From Balneatrix alpica DSM 16621 (GTDB lineage Bacteria; Pseudomonadota; Gammaproteobacteria; Pseudomonadales; Balneatricaceae), in assembly GCF_000619885.1 (NCBI RefSeq), contig NZ_JHUZ01000017.1:21755-85754 (forward strand): a DNA stretch of 64,000 nucleotides, in the 5' to 3' direction. A program made the position numbers and the translations under genes. Under the pieces are notes generated by a model. The model saw only the letters and a program-made list of their open reading frames with translations, was not told where the DNA came from and searched no databases. Positions 11,003 through 19,854 of this stretch are shown here, in pieces. Position 1 is the stretch's first letter, and each line of letters opens with the position of its first letter.

Positions 11003-11259
11003 GGCTCGACCAAGCGGAGGTTGGTTAGCCCGCCAGGTAGGCATGCCTACCACGGCAATGCTCAGGTCACTAGGTGACAACCTGGTACCCGCAACGGCCC
11101 TGCGCGCAGAGATACGTCCGTGACGATTTCACCCGCCAGCGCCCACCCAATAAAAATAAGATAAAGGTAGATACCGATGACGTTGATCCATTCTCACCCA
11201 ACCAAGCGGTTATGCCGTTCTGCTCACCCCCACAGGGGTGTCAGCCGCCGTGCTAACCG
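11003..11259 (+). other. Structured leader between cdhA and the BCCT transporter gene
   Basis: The 347-base gap (10946-11292) has no gene I can support but many dyads. They are GGCT..ACCAA pairing with TTGGT..AGCC (11003-11030), a 16-base palindrome GGTAGGCATGCCTACC (11036-11051), CAGG/TCAC..GTGA/CCTG with a bulge (11063-11084), CACCCC-CACA-GGGGTG (11225-11240), and CGGTTA/TAACCG enclosing the last one (11207-11259). The cluster could be a structured 5' leader or operator array for the transporter gene. It matches no riboswitch consensus I know. Confidence 0.35.
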
Positions 11260-11292
11260 ACTCGACGCCAGGGCCACATGGAGACTGCAGCT

Positions 11293-12954
11293 ATGTCATT
11301 AAGACACTCTCATTCCGCCAGTGAGCAACGCCTCTTCAAACAGGAGACCCTGACCCAACACGGGCTGTTTAAGGGTATGCACAAGGGCATGACCTTAGCC
11401 GCTGCCCTGCTGGTGCTGGCTTTTGTCGTCTTCACCGGCAGCAACCCTGCGCTTGCCGGCAGTCTCTTTGGTGCCGCCCGCAGCTGGATCGAATCCACCT
11501 TCGGCTGGTACTACATGATTACCGTGGTGTTTCTGATCCTGATCTGCTCCTACCTGGTCTTGAGTCGCCATGGCAGCATTCGCCTCGGCGACGATGACAG
11601 CCAGCCAGAGTTCAGCAACTTTGCCTGGTTCTCGATGCTGTTCTCCGCCGGTATTGGCATCGGCATTCTGTTCTTCGGCGTGGCCGAACCTATCTTCTAC
11701 CTCGATAACAGCGGAGCCTTTGGCTACCCCAACAATCCCTATGCCGACTTGGCGGGGGCCACGGCGCTTGGTTATGACCGCGCCGTCGATGCCCTAAGGG
11801 TCACCTTTTTTCACTGGGGCTTTCATGGCTGGGCCGCCTATGTGATCGTCGGTCTGGCCCTGGCCTACTTCGCTTATCGTAAAAAACTGCCGTTGGCCCT
11901 GCGCTCCACCCTCTATCCCTTTATTGGTGAACGCATCTATGGCCCCATCGGCCATGTGGTTGACCTGCTTGGCGTGGTGGGCTGCGTATTTGGTATTGCC
12001 ACCTCCCTGGGGCTGGGGGTCAGTCAGATGTCCGTGGGTCTGGAGCGCCTGGCAGGCATCGATCCAGGGCTGAATACCCAGCTGGTGCTGATCAGCATCA
12101 TTACCGTCATTTCCATCTTATCGGCGGTATCCGGCGTACAACGCGGCATCAAGATCATCTCGGAGTGGAACATCATCATCTCCATCCTGGTGATCGGCTA
12201 CTTCCTGTTTGGTGGCCCCACCGCCTGGCTGTTGGGTATCTTTGCTGACTCCCTGGGTGACTACCTGGTCAACTTTGTGCAGATGGGGCTGTGGTTCCCG
12301 GATGAGGAGGGTGCGGCAGCCTGGCAAAACGGCTGGACCGTCTTCTATTGGGGCTGGTGGTTAGCCTGGGCGCCCTTTGTCGGCCTCTTTATTGCCCGCA
12401 TCTCCCAGGGCCGCACCCTGCGTGAATTTGTCCTCGGTGTCTTGCTGGTGCCCACTCTGGTTATCTTCGTTTGGCTGGGCATCTTCGGCGGTACTGCCCT
12501 GTATCAGGAGCTGCATGCCGTCAATGGCCCTGGCAGCGCCGGGATTATTGAACTGGTTAACGCCTGGAACCTGCCCGCGGCGCTCTTTGCCAGCTCCGAT
12601 GGCATCGCCGGTACCGGCAGCCTCGGCTGGATTTTGTCGGCGCTGATGGTGTTCTTGCTGATGAGCTGGTTTGTCACCTCTTCCGACTCCAGCACCCTGG
12701 TGCTGACCACCATCCTCTCCCTGGGTAACGATGAACCTCCGCAGCTGTTCCGGGTGTTCTGGGGCGTCGTTATCGGCCTGGTGGCTGCCGCCTTACTGCT
12801 GGCGGGCGGCTTAGGGGCCTTGCAAACCGCGCTGATGGCCGCCGCCCTGCCACTGAGTCTGGTGATTCTGGCGATGACCTGTGCGGTGTTGAAATCCCTC
12901 TGGACGGAGGCGCGCCTGCCTCAGTCCACTAAAACTGCCCTACAACCGGAATAG
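11293..12954 (+). CDS. BCCT family betaine/carnitine transporter
   Basis: 553-aa inner-membrane transporter of the betaine-carnitine-choline family with 12 predicted membrane segments. The family signature lies around WTVFYWGWWLAWAPFVGLF. The TM3 glycine stretch AGIGIGILFFGVAEP has GIGIG, as in Na+-coupled BetP-type carriers, unlike the antiporter CaiT. Start at 11293 (MSLRHSH) has GGAG 9 bases upstream; the ATG at 11278 is an alternative. Position between cdhA and a GATase1-AraC gene points to uptake of carnitine, gamma-butyrobetaine or glycine betaine. The exact substrate is not readable from the sequence. Confidence 0.85.
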   Translation: MSLRHSHSASEQRLFKQETLTQHGLFKGMHKGMTLAAALLVLAFVVFTGSNPALAGSLFGAARSWIESTFGWYYMITVVFLILICSYLVLSRHGSIRLGDDDSQPEFSNFAWFSMLFSAGIGIGILFFGVAEPIFYLDNSGAFGYPNNPYADLAGATALGYDRAVDALRVTFFHWGFHGWAAYVIVGLALAYFAYRKKLPLALRSTLYPFIGERIYGPIGHVVDLLGVVGCVFGIATSLGLGVSQMSVGLERLAGIDPGLNTQLVLISIITVISILSAVSGVQRGIKIISEWNIIISILVIGYFLFGGPTAWLLGIFADSLGDYLVNFVQMGLWFPDEEGAAAWQNGWTVFYWGWWLAWAPFVGLFIARISQGRTLREFVLGVLLVPTLVIFVWLGIFGGTALYQELHAVNGPGSAGIIELVNAWNLPAALFASSDGIAGTGSLGWILSALMVFLLMSWFVTSSDSSTLVLTTILSLGNDEPPQLFRVFWGVVIGLVAAALLLAGGLGALQTALMAAALPLSLVILAMTCAVLKSLWTEARLPQSTKTALQPE

Positions 12955-13013
12955 CCCTGATGGCTGAGCGGGGCCACGGCCTCGCTCAGACTCCGGCTCA
13001 AACAGGTGACTCT

Positions 13014-14147
13014 ATGCGCGCAAGCGGTCGTTCCCCGCTGCTGGCGGATGAGGATGGCGTCATCACCCTCTCCTTCTTACTGCTACCTGACTACGCCATG
13101 GTCTCGCTACTGTCGGCGATTGAGCCCTTACGCATCGCCAACCGCCTCAGTGGCCGCACGCTCTACCGTTGGCAATGTCTGAGTGAAGGCGGGCAGAGCA
13201 TCCTCGCCAGCAATGGAATGGCGCTGCAACAGCATCTGGATTACCGCCAGGTCGCCACGCCCCGTAACCTGTTCGTCAATGCCAGCTTTTACCCCGAACG
13301 CCATGGCCAGGCCGACACCCTGCGCTGGCTACGCCAGCTGCGTCAGCAGCATAGTCTGCTCGGGGCACTGGACACCGGCTGTTATCTGCTCGCCAAGGCA
13401 GGGCTCTTGCACGGACGGCGGGTCACCCTGCACTGGGAGGCCGCCCCCATCTTTCAGGCACTGTTTCCACAGGTGCAGGTCACCTCGGAGCTGTATGAGA
13501 TTGAGCGCAACCTGATCAGCTGCGCTGGCGGTACGGCGGCAACGGATTTGATGCTGCAGCTAATCGAACAGGATTACGGCAGCAGTCTGTGCGCCCAGAT
13601 TTGCGATCAGCAGATTCGGAGCGGCATGCGCCTGCCCAGCGAACGGCAACGGGCTAACCTGCCACGCCAGCTGTTTATCCAGCATCCCCGCCTGATTCGC
13701 GCCCTGGAGCTGATGGAACTCCATCTGCAACACCCACTCTCCCCCGAGATCCTGGCGCAGCGGGCCCACCTGTCGCTACGTCAGTTGGAGCGCCTGTGTC
13801 AGCGCTTTTTGCAGTCTTCACCCTCCCAGTATTACCTGGGACTGCGCCTGCAGCGGGCGCAGCAACTGCTACAGCAAAGTGCGCTGCCGGTGGCGGCCAT
13901 CGCGACGGCGGCTGGTTTTACCAGCGCCTCCCACTTCTGTCGCAGTTATCGCCGCCACTTTGGCCAATCACCGGGCAGCAGCCGTGTCCGGCTTAACCCT
14001 GGCGCTCCAGCACCCGAATCCGCGAGAGCAGCTCATCCCGGTCGACATAACAGCCCTGCAAATGACGACGCCCCTGGCGCAGGTCAAAGGCACGACGGGC
14101 ATGTAACACCCGGCGATTATCAAATACCAGCAGATCCCCTGGGCTGA
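13014..14147 (+). CDS. Second GATase1-like AraC family regulator (GbdR/CdhR paralogue)
   Basis: 377-aa protein with the same layout as cdhR: a GATase1-like domain (about 13-200; LGALDTGCYLLAKAG contains the nucleophile-elbow Cys) and an AraC double HTH ending near ATAAGFTSASHFCRSYRRHFG. The start at 13014 follows AGGTGAC; an in-frame ATG at 12960 is possible. About 50 residues after the HTH are low-complexity and are encoded over the 3' end of the convergent hydroxylase gene (155-base overlap), so the original stop may have been lost. Likely senses a carnitine-pathway metabolite. Confidence 0.82.
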   Translation: MRASGRSPLLADEDGVITLSFLLLPDYAMVSLLSAIEPLRIANRLSGRTLYRWQCLSEGGQSILASNGMALQQHLDYRQVATPRNLFVNASFYPERHGQADTLRWLRQLRQQHSLLGALDTGCYLLAKAGLLHGRRVTLHWEAAPIFQALFPQVQVTSELYEIERNLISCAGGTAATDLMLQLIEQDYGSSLCAQICDQQIRSGMRLPSERQRANLPRQLFIQHPRLIRALELMELHLQHPLSPEILAQRAHLSLRQLERLCQRFLQSSPSQYYLGLRLQRAQQLLQQSALPVAAIATAAGFTSASHFCRSYRRHFGQSPGSSRVRLNPGAPAPESARAAHPGRHNSPANDDAPGAGQRHDGHVTPGDYQIPADPLG

Positions 14148-15165
14148 GGCGATAGAAAAACTGAAAAACAGGCTCACGGGTCAGCGCAATAAAGGTGCGA
14201 TAGGCGCGGTAGTGGCGCAGGACCTGGTCGGCGGGTAAGTCCAGCGGGCCCCGCAAAAAGTTCGCCAGGCGCACCTCCACCACCTGACCGGCTCGGTTGA
14301 GCTGCAATGCCGGTGCGCTGAAGCGGTAATCGGAGTGACGATCCTTGTTATGAAACTCCATCGGCAGACTGCTCAGGGCGGCGAACTCATCGGGATAATG
14401 CTCGCGCATGTGCTCAGCAATCCTGAAGCCATCCACCAGGATCGACTCCCCTCCCTCTGCATCATTAGCCAGGCAATGGAGAAACTGCAGGCCCGGTTGC
14501 AGCTCCCGGGTGGGGAGGTCGGTATGCAGGGGTAAACGCAGATTAGTGTAGGCGGCGGTATTGGCATCGGGCTTGGCCTGCACATCAAACACCGTGCCGA
14601 AGTTGGTTTCACGGATAAAAGAGATGCGGTTGGCCACCTTCAGCAGCGTCCCCGGGGTGGTATCCACCTGCCGCAGCAGCGAGATACCCCAGTCACGCAG
14701 CAGACGTAACCAATCCAGCAAGGCGCGGTCATCCTCCATCACCTCGGCATAGTCAAACTCCGGCAGCGCCTCACGGATACTGTCCCTGTCCCAGCTTTGC
14801 GCCTGCCACTGTCGGGTTGCCCGCATCGCCTCGGCATAACAGTGCGCCCGCAGCCAGCCTGGATGGTAGCGACTACGGTGGCCATCCTCCCACAAAATGG
14901 TCAAATAGCCGTCCTGCAGCTGTGCCTGCTGGGGCTGCAAATCCAGGGGAACATCACAGATTTCAAATAGCTGCTCGCGGGTCAGCGTAGAAACGCACTC
15001 GCTACAGGGGCAGTTATCCCGTAGCCACAGATAGTGAAACTCGCTCTGGTGACCATCACTCCACGCAAGCTGCAATGACTGCTGCGCCAGGCTGAGTGAC
15101 TGCGCCTGATGGTGGCTGGGGTACTGGGCATAACTGGCAATCTCAAAGGTGGTTGGCTGCATCAT
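13993..15165 (-). CDS. Gamma-butyrobetaine hydroxylase (Fe(II)/2-oxoglutarate dioxygenase)
   Basis: 390-aa enzyme with an N-terminal zinc-binding DUF971-like domain (LWLRDNCPCSEC, three Cys) and a C-terminal TauD/TfdA domain. Iron ligands are H and D of LPLHTDLP and the distal His of NRRVLHARRAF; the 2-oxoglutarate Arg is in GRRHLQGCYVDRD. This two-domain build is that of gamma-butyrobetaine dioxygenase and trimethyllysine dioxygenase. Beside cdhCA, hydroxylation of gamma-butyrobetaine to L-carnitine is the natural role. ATGATG at 15162-15165 follows GGAGGGAG; either may be used. Confidence 0.87.
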   Translation of the reverse strand: MMQPTTFEIASYAQYPSHHQAQSLSLAQQSLQLAWSDGHQSEFHYLWLRDNCPCSECVSTLTREQLFEICDVPLDLQPQQAQLQDGYLTILWEDGHRSRYHPGWLRAHCYAEAMRATRQWQAQSWDRDSIREALPEFDYAEVMEDDRALLDWLRLLRDWGISLLRQVDTTPGTLLKVANRISFIRETNFGTVFDVQAKPDANTAAYTNLRLPLHTDLPTRELQPGLQFLHCLANDAEGGESILVDGFRIAEHMREHYPDEFAALSSLPMEFHNKDRHSDYRFSAPALQLNRAGQVVEVRLANFLRGPLDLPADQVLRHYRAYRTFIALTREPVFQFFYRLSPGDLLVFDNRRVLHARRAFDLRQGRRHLQGCYVDRDELLSRIRVLERQG

Positions 15166-15256
15166 CTCTCCCTCCGCTGACGTCATGCCAGCTGTTCGAC
15201 ACAGCTTAGAATGCTGCCCCCAGAGAAGAGTGATAAGGAATCGACACCTTATTGAA

Positions 15257-15282
15257 CCCGGACGACAACTCGGTCGCCCGGG
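15257..15282 (-). terminator. Terminator-like hairpin after sodA
   Basis: CCCGGGCGAC / GTCGTCCGGG on the minus strand (one G-U pair, 6-base loop) lies 14 bases after the sodA stop. There is no clear U-run, so termination strength is uncertain. Confidence 0.45.
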
Positions 15283-15295
15283 GTATCCGCAGCCG

Positions 15296-15916
15296 TTAAG
15301 CCGCTTGCAGCGCCGCCTGGTAACGGCGTTCGACCTCACCCCAGTTCACCACCTGATAGAAAGCAGCGATATAGTCCGGGCGCTTGTTCTGATACTTGAG
15401 GTAGTAAGCGTGCTCCCACACATCCAGGCCAAGGATGGGGGTATGGCCATCCATCAAGGGGCTATCCTGATTAGCACTGCTTTCCACCACCAGCTTGCCG
15501 GTGCGATCCACGCACAGCCAGGCCCAGCCACTGCCAAAGCGCGTCAGCGCCGCCTGGGTAAAGGCCTGTTGGAAGGCGGCAAAGCCGCCCAACTGTTGTT
15601 CGATCGCCTCCGCCAAGCCACCCTGGGGCTGACCACCCCCTTGAGGGCTCATCACCTGCCAGAACAGCGAGTGGTTGGCATGCCCCCCACCGTGATTACG
15701 TACCGCCGCCTGGATGCTGTCCGGTAGTTGGTTGATCATCCGCAGGAGTTTTTCCACAGGCAGCTCCGCCAATGCCGGTGCCTGCTCCAGGGCCGCATTC
15801 AGGCCATTGACGTAAGTCTGGTGATGACGGCTATGGTGAATCTCCATGGTTTGGGCATCGATATGCGGTTCCAGTGCGGTGTAGGCATAGGGCAAAGCAG
15901 GAAGGGTGTGAGTCAT
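15296..15916 (-). CDS. sodA: Superoxide dismutase, Mn type
   Basis: 206-aa Fe/Mn-family superoxide dismutase. Metal ligands are H27 (MEIHHSRHH), H82 ([10 protein letters not shown]), and the Asp and His of LDVWEHAYY. The GGHANH and NQDSPLM variants are those of manganese enzymes; iron enzymes carry AAQxWNH. AGGAG lies 3 bases before the ATG at 15916. It follows a TPR-like gene by 11 bases, and that pair lies behind a Fur-like box, which fits MnSOD induction when iron is scarce. Confidence 0.94.
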   Translation of the reverse strand: MTHTLPALPYAYTALEPHIDAQTMEIHHSRHHQTYVNGLNAALEQAPALAELPVEKLLRMINQLPDSIQAAVRNHGGGHANHSLFWQVMSPQGGGQPQGGLAEAIEQQLGGFAAFQQAFTQAALTRFGSGWAWLCVDRTGKLVVESSANQDSPLMDGHTPILGLDVWEHAYYLKYQNKRPDYIAAFYQVVNWGEVERRYQAALQAA

Positions 15917-15927
15917 AGGCTCCTCGT

Positions 15928-16356
15928 TTAATGCAGCTCGGTAGTGGCCAAGAACCTGCCTGGATGGGTCTGCTGCAAACAGGCTTCCACTTGGGGATGG
16001 GAACCCTGCAGACTAAGAAAGTGCACCAACTCGGTATAAGTGTGGCGACTGTGACGCCAGGCAGCCTGACGCAAAGACGAGGAGTAATCCCGGCACTGAC
16101 AAGTGTGTAGCAATTGCCAGTGAATCCGACACAGGCAGCGGGCCGCCTGTTCGCTGGCCGCGGTGGCAAGATAGAGATCCGCCAGATTGTGGTGGCTGAC
16201 CACCAGGGCCGCCACCGCCTCATCGGCGTCCGGCCACTGGGCAAGGCGCTGATCAGCGTAGTCGAGTGCCTGGCGGTAGTAGCGTTCCGCTGCCTGCCAC
16301 TGGCGGTTAAGGTAGTGTTGATTGCCCTGATCGATCGCTTTACGCCAATCCTGCAT
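15928..16356 (-). CDS. TPR-like hypothetical protein in sodA operon
   Basis: 142-aa alpha-helical protein. The first 50 residues read as tetratricopeptide repeats ([32 protein letters not shown]). The centre has a cluster of Cys and His ([15 protein letters not shown]) whose role is unknown. A similar small ORF precedes sodA in other gammaproteobacteria. The ATG at 16356 follows AGGAG with an 8-base gap. Cotranscribed with sodA; function not known. Confidence 0.7.
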   Translation of the reverse strand: MQDWRKAIDQGNQHYLNRQWQAAERYYRQALDYADQRLAQWPDADEAVAALVVSHHNLADLYLATAASEQAARCLCRIHWQLLHTCQCRDYSSSLRQAAWRHSRHTYTELVHFLSLQGSHPQVEACLQQTHPGRFLATTELH

Positions 16357-16396
16357 GCTGCTGACTCCTCGATTTGCATCGCCGAGCCATATAAAC

Positions 16397-16415
16397 GCAA
16401 ATAACTCTCATTTGT
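16397..16415 (-). promoter_or_regulatory. Fur-like box upstream of the sodA operon
   Basis: On the minus strand ACAAATGAGAGTTATTTGC matches the 19-bp Fur consensus GATAATGATAATCATTATC at 11 of 19 positions, including the AATGA core. It lies 41 bases upstream of the first gene of the operon. MnSOD operons in pseudomonads are Fur-repressed, which supports the reading. Binding is inferred. Confidence 0.55.
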
Positions 16416-16424
16416 ATAGCAACT

Positions 16425-17090
16425 TTACACAGTGCTGCCGGCGCCTTCCCCCACCAGCTTGTGCTCCAGCGCGTAACGAGCCAAACCGGCGGCGGTTTGG
16501 ATGCCGAGTTTCTGTTTGATGTTTTGCCGGTGCGTCTCCACGGTGCGCACGCTGATACTGAGCTGACGGGCGATTTCCTTATTGTTGCGTCCCTCGGCCA
16601 ACAGGCAGAGCACAGTTTCCTCCCTGGGTGTCAGCACACTGGGAGAGACATCCGCCCCACCTGGCGCCAGGGGTTTACTGAACAACGAGTGGGAGGCACT
16701 CTGGCTGAAATAGGCGTTGCCCTGATAGACGGTTTCGATCGCTTTGATCATCTCCTCCGCTGACACATCCTTGAGGATGTAGCCACTGGCGCCATCCTGC
16801 ATCAGCTGCAGAATATACTCACGGTTATCATGCATGCTGAGAATCAGAATCCGCATCGCCGGGAAACGACGCTGGAATTCCCGCGTCGCCTCCAGGCCAT
16901 TCATCACCGGCATGCTGACATCCATCAGAATCACCTGGGGCTGCTGCAGAGCGGCCTGCTCCAGCGCCTCCTGGCCATTACCCGCCTGCCCTACTACCTC
17001 TATCCCGGCGGCTGCCGCCAGGCGGGCACGGATACCATCCAGCACCAAGGGGTGGTCATCTACTAGCAACACTTTGATTGGCTCAGCCAT
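16425..17090 (-). CDS. NarL/LuxR family response regulator
   Basis: 221-aa two-domain regulator. The receiver domain (1-120) has the acidic pair D11-D12, phosphoacceptor D57 in VILMDVSMP and the conserved Lys in YILKDVS. The LuxR-type HTH (about 148-210) reads VLTPREETVLCLLAEGRNNKEIA and ISVRTVETHRQNI. The first 8 bases overlap the end of the cognate histidine kinase, so both come from one mRNA. The neighbouring TRAP operon is the likely target; shared ACTAGGTA motifs lie upstream of both units. Confidence 0.93.
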   Translation of the reverse strand: MAEPIKVLLVDDHPLVLDGIRARLAAAAGIEVVGQAGNGQEALEQAALQQPQVILMDVSMPVMNGLEATREFQRRFPAMRILILSMHDNREYILQLMQDGASGYILKDVSAEEMIKAIETVYQGNAYFSQSASHSLFSKPLAPGGADVSPSVLTPREETVLCLLAEGRNNKEIARQLSISVRTVETHRQNIKQKLGIQTAAGLARYALEHKLVGEGAGSTV

Positions 17091-18450
17091 CTTCGCCCAC
17101 TCCTTTGCGGTACAAACTCATCGGAAAGCGCGCCTGTACATGGGTGCCATTGCCTGGCTCGGCCTCCAAGCGGAACTCGCCACTGAGCAGTTCCACCCGC
17201 TCGCGCATATTGGTCAGGCCGATGCCCTGCTGATTACGACGATCGGCCGGGTCAAAGCCATTACCGTTGTCGTGAATCTCCAGCCAGAAGCTGTCACCGC
17301 GCCAGTACATTTGAATCCACACGCGGCTGGCATCCGCGTGTTTCTCGATATTGGTCAGGGCTTCCTGAATCAAGCGGTAGAGGGTGATCTCAATCTCCTC
17401 CGGTAACTGTTGTGCCGCCAGGGGGCTATGGTGCTCCACCTGGATATCCGTGCGCTCACTAAACTCGGCCAGCAGACTTTGCAGCGCCTGGTGCAAGCCC
17501 AGATCATCCAACACCGTCGGACGCAGATCATGGGAAATACGCCGGACTTCAGTAATCGCTTGCTCCAAACCTTGCTGGCCACGGTTAAGCTCTTCCTGCA
17601 AGGGCACTGGACCCAGACCCCGCTGCACCAGCTCCAGACGGAACTTGACCGCCACCAGCAACTGATTAATACCATCGTGCAGTTCGCGGGAAAAACGCCG
17701 CCGCTCCGCCACATGAAACTGCACCGACTGCTGCGCCAAACGCCGTAGGCGTTCATCCGCCAGGCGTAGCTCGTGCACATTAAAGGCCACCCCCATCAGG
17801 ATCACCACAATCACAGTCAGGGCAGTAATCACCAGCACGGTGAAGAAGGTGTTGCGGATATTCAGCTGCACCTGCTTGCGAATATGCGCCACCTCTTCGG
17901 CAATATCATCGATATAGAGACCGGTTCCCAGCATCCAGCCCCAACGGGGCAGCTCTATCACGTAACTGAGCTTATCCACCTGCTCTCCCCGGGACGGTTT
18001 TTTCCACAGATAGCGGTGGAAGCCACCGCCCTGACGCGCCTCGGCCCACAGATTACGGATGATGAAGTCGCCATTGGCATCCTGCAGATCCAGCAGATTA
18101 CGCCCCACCAACTCCGGAATAATGGGGTGCACCAGGTTGGTTCCATCGCGGTCATAGACGAAGAAGTAGCCGTCTTCGCCATAGGTCAGATGATGCAGAA
18201 TCTGCTTGACCCGCTCCTGCGCCTGCGCCTCAGACAGCTCGCTCTGTTGATAGAGGTGCTCGATCGAGGTCAAGGCCAGGCTGACGTAGTGGCGTAGCTC
18301 GGTTTTTTTGCTTTCTAGCAGGGTGTCTTCGAAGGTGCGAATTTCCAATTCGCTCAGGGAGTGCACCTGATTGACGGCAATCAGGGTGACACTGGCCGTT
18401 AACACCAATAGCGGCAACAGCGCTAACAACAGGATTTTGGCTTTCAGTGA
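17083..18450 (-). CDS. Cache-domain sensor histidine kinase
   Basis: 455-aa membrane sensor. TM1 about 6-28, a periplasmic single-Cache domain (about 40-200, with YGEDGYFFVYDRDGTNLVHP typical of Cache_2), TM2 about 203-225. Next come a HisKA_3 dimerisation domain with H259 in FSRELHDGINQLL and a HATPase domain with N box near EALTNIEKHA. Such single-Cache sensors bind small carboxylates or amino acids. The ATG at 18450 (MSLKAK) is preferred over one at 18498. Paired with the downstream regulator and next to a carboxylate TRAP system, it probably senses that transporter's substrate. Confidence 0.9.
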   Translation of the reverse strand, partial: SLKAKILLLALLPLLVLTASVTLIAVNQVHSLSELEIRTFEDTLLESKKTELRHYVSLALTSIEHLYQQSELSEAQAQERVKQILHHLTYGEDGYFFVYDRDGTNLVHPIIPELVGRNLLDLQDANGDFIIRNLWAEARQGGGFHRYLWKKPSRGEQVDKLSYVIELPRWGWMLGTGLYIDDIAEEVAHIRKQVQLNIRNTFFTVLVITALTVIVVILMGVAFNVHELRLADERLRRLAQQSVQFHVAERRRFSRELHDGINQLLVAVKFRLELVQRGLGPVPLQEELNRGQQGLEQAITEVRRISHDLRPTVLDDLGLHQALQSLLAEFSERTDIQVEHHSPLAAQQLPEEIEITLYRLIQEALTNIEKHADASRVWIQMYWRGDSFWLEIHDNGNGFDPADRRNQQGIGLTNMRERVELLSGEFRLEAEPGNGTHVQARFPMSLYRKGVGEDG

Positions 18451-18479
18451 CATGATTAAAACAGGCTGGACAGAGTCAA

Positions 18480-18545
18480 TTGTGCAGTTTTTGCACAACC
18501 CCTGCGCCCTTGTCCAGCCCTAAATCACTAACTAGGTAGTATTAC
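18480..18545 (-). promoter_or_regulatory. Operator-like region upstream of the sensor kinase gene
   Basis: A perfect dyad TTGTGCA-N5-TGCACAA (18480-18498) lies 30 bases before the kinase start. ACTAGGTA at 18531-18538 recurs upstream of the TRAP binding-protein gene (21625-21632). This suggests autoregulation and shared control by the response regulator; inference only. Confidence 0.45.
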
Positions 18546-18561
18546 GGAGAGGCTAGCTCTG

Positions 18562-19854
18562 CTAATCCGTTAAGCCATAAAACTCCGGCCACAGCATAAT
18601 GCTGATCAGCACCAGTAACTGCAGCAGGATGAAGGGCACCACTCCACGATAGATATCCATAGTGCTGACCTGACTGGGCGCCACCCCTTTCAGGTAAAAG
18701 AGACTGAAACCAAAGGGCGGGGTGAGGAAGGATGCCTGCAGGTTCATCGCAATCAGAATGGCGAACCAGACCATCGGAATCCCCAGAGCCTCCGCCACCG
18801 GCGCCAGAATCGGCACGATGATGAAGGAGATCTCGACAAAGTCGATAAAGAAGCCCAGCACCAGGATCACCACCATGGTCATGATCAGGAAGCCCCACTT
18901 CTCACCGGGCAGGCTCAGTAGCCACTCTTCCACCAGATGCTCACCACCGGTGTAGCTGAACGCCATCGAGAAGGCGGTCGCCCCCAGCAAAATGGCAAAG
19001 ACCATCGCCGTCACCTTGACGGTTTCCTGCGCGCTCTGAAACAGCATCTTCCAGGAGAACTGACGATAGATCAGCGCCAGCACCACCGCGCCTATGCCGC
19101 CCAAGGCCGAGGACTCCGTCGGCGTCGCGACTCCGGCAAAGATGGAACCCAACACCACCAGAATCAGCACCAGCGGCGGAATAATCGCCTTCAGGGCCGT
19201 CATAATCTGCTCCCGGCGGGTGCCTTCATCCTCTTCCACTGGCATCGCCGGGGCCGCCTCAGGCTTCCACCAGGCCAGCACCAGCACATAGGCGATATAG
19301 GCAGCAATCAACATCAAACCCGGACCCAGGGCGGCGTGGAACAGGTCCCCCACCGGAATCCCCATCACATCCCCCAGGATAATCAGGATGATCGAGGGCG
19401 GAATAATCTGCCCCAGGGTGCCGGACGCGCAGATGGTGCCGCAGGCCAAACGCTTGTCATAGCGGTACTTCAGCATCACCGGCAGGGAAATCAAACCCAT
19501 TGCCACCACACTGGCGCCGACCACTCCGGTCGAGGCCGCCAGCAGCGCTCCCACCAGGATGGTGGAAATCGCCAGTCCACCCCGCACGCCACCAAACAGC
19601 TTACCCATCGACTCCAGCAGCTGCTCCGCCAAGCGGGTTTTTTGCAGCACGATGCCCATGAAGATAAACAGCGGCACCGCCATCATCACGGTATTTTCCA
19701 TGATGCTCTGAATACGGAAGGGCATAAAAGCAAACATTTCCGGGCCTTCTGCCCAGAGCCCAAACAGTAAGGCCACCCCGCCGAAGGTAAAGGCCACCGG
19801 GAAGCCCAAGAGCAGCATCAGCAATGCCACCACAAACATAATAATGCCGATCAT
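18562..19854 (-). CDS. TRAP transporter large permease (DctM type)
   Basis: 430-aa DctM/SiaM-family inner-membrane protein with about 12 hydrophobic segments. It forms the ion-coupled channel of a tripartite ATP-independent periplasmic transporter. Typical motifs include GVVGASVVAMGLISLPVMLKY and CASGTLGQIIPPSI (the conserved substrate/Na+ region). Its start overlaps the DctQ gene by 4 bases. Ends 111 bases upstream of the sensor kinase start. Confidence 0.94.
   Translation of the reverse strand: MIGIIMFVVALLMLLLGFPVAFTFGGVALLFGLWAEGPEMFAFMPFRIQSIMENTVMMAVPLFIFMGIVLQKTRLAEQLLESMGKLFGGVRGGLAISTILVGALLAASTGVVGASVVAMGLISLPVMLKYRYDKRLACGTICASGTLGQIIPPSIILIILGDVMGIPVGDLFHAALGPGLMLIAAYIAYVLVLAWWKPEAAPAMPVEEDEGTRREQIMTALKAIIPPLVLILVVLGSIFAGVATPTESSALGGIGAVVLALIYRQFSWKMLFQSAQETVKVTAMVFAILLGATAFSMAFSYTGGEHLVEEWLLSLPGEKWGFLIMTMVVILVLGFFIDFVEISFIIVPILAPVAEALGIPMVWFAILIAMNLQASFLTPPFGFSLFYLKGVAPSQVSTMDIYRGVVPFILLQLLVLISIMLWPEFYGLTD

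Noticed and set aside
18937..19770. 277-codon frame on the plus strand opposite the TRAP large permease
   Set aside because: His/Gln/Arg-rich antisense translation of a membrane protein gene; no homology pattern.
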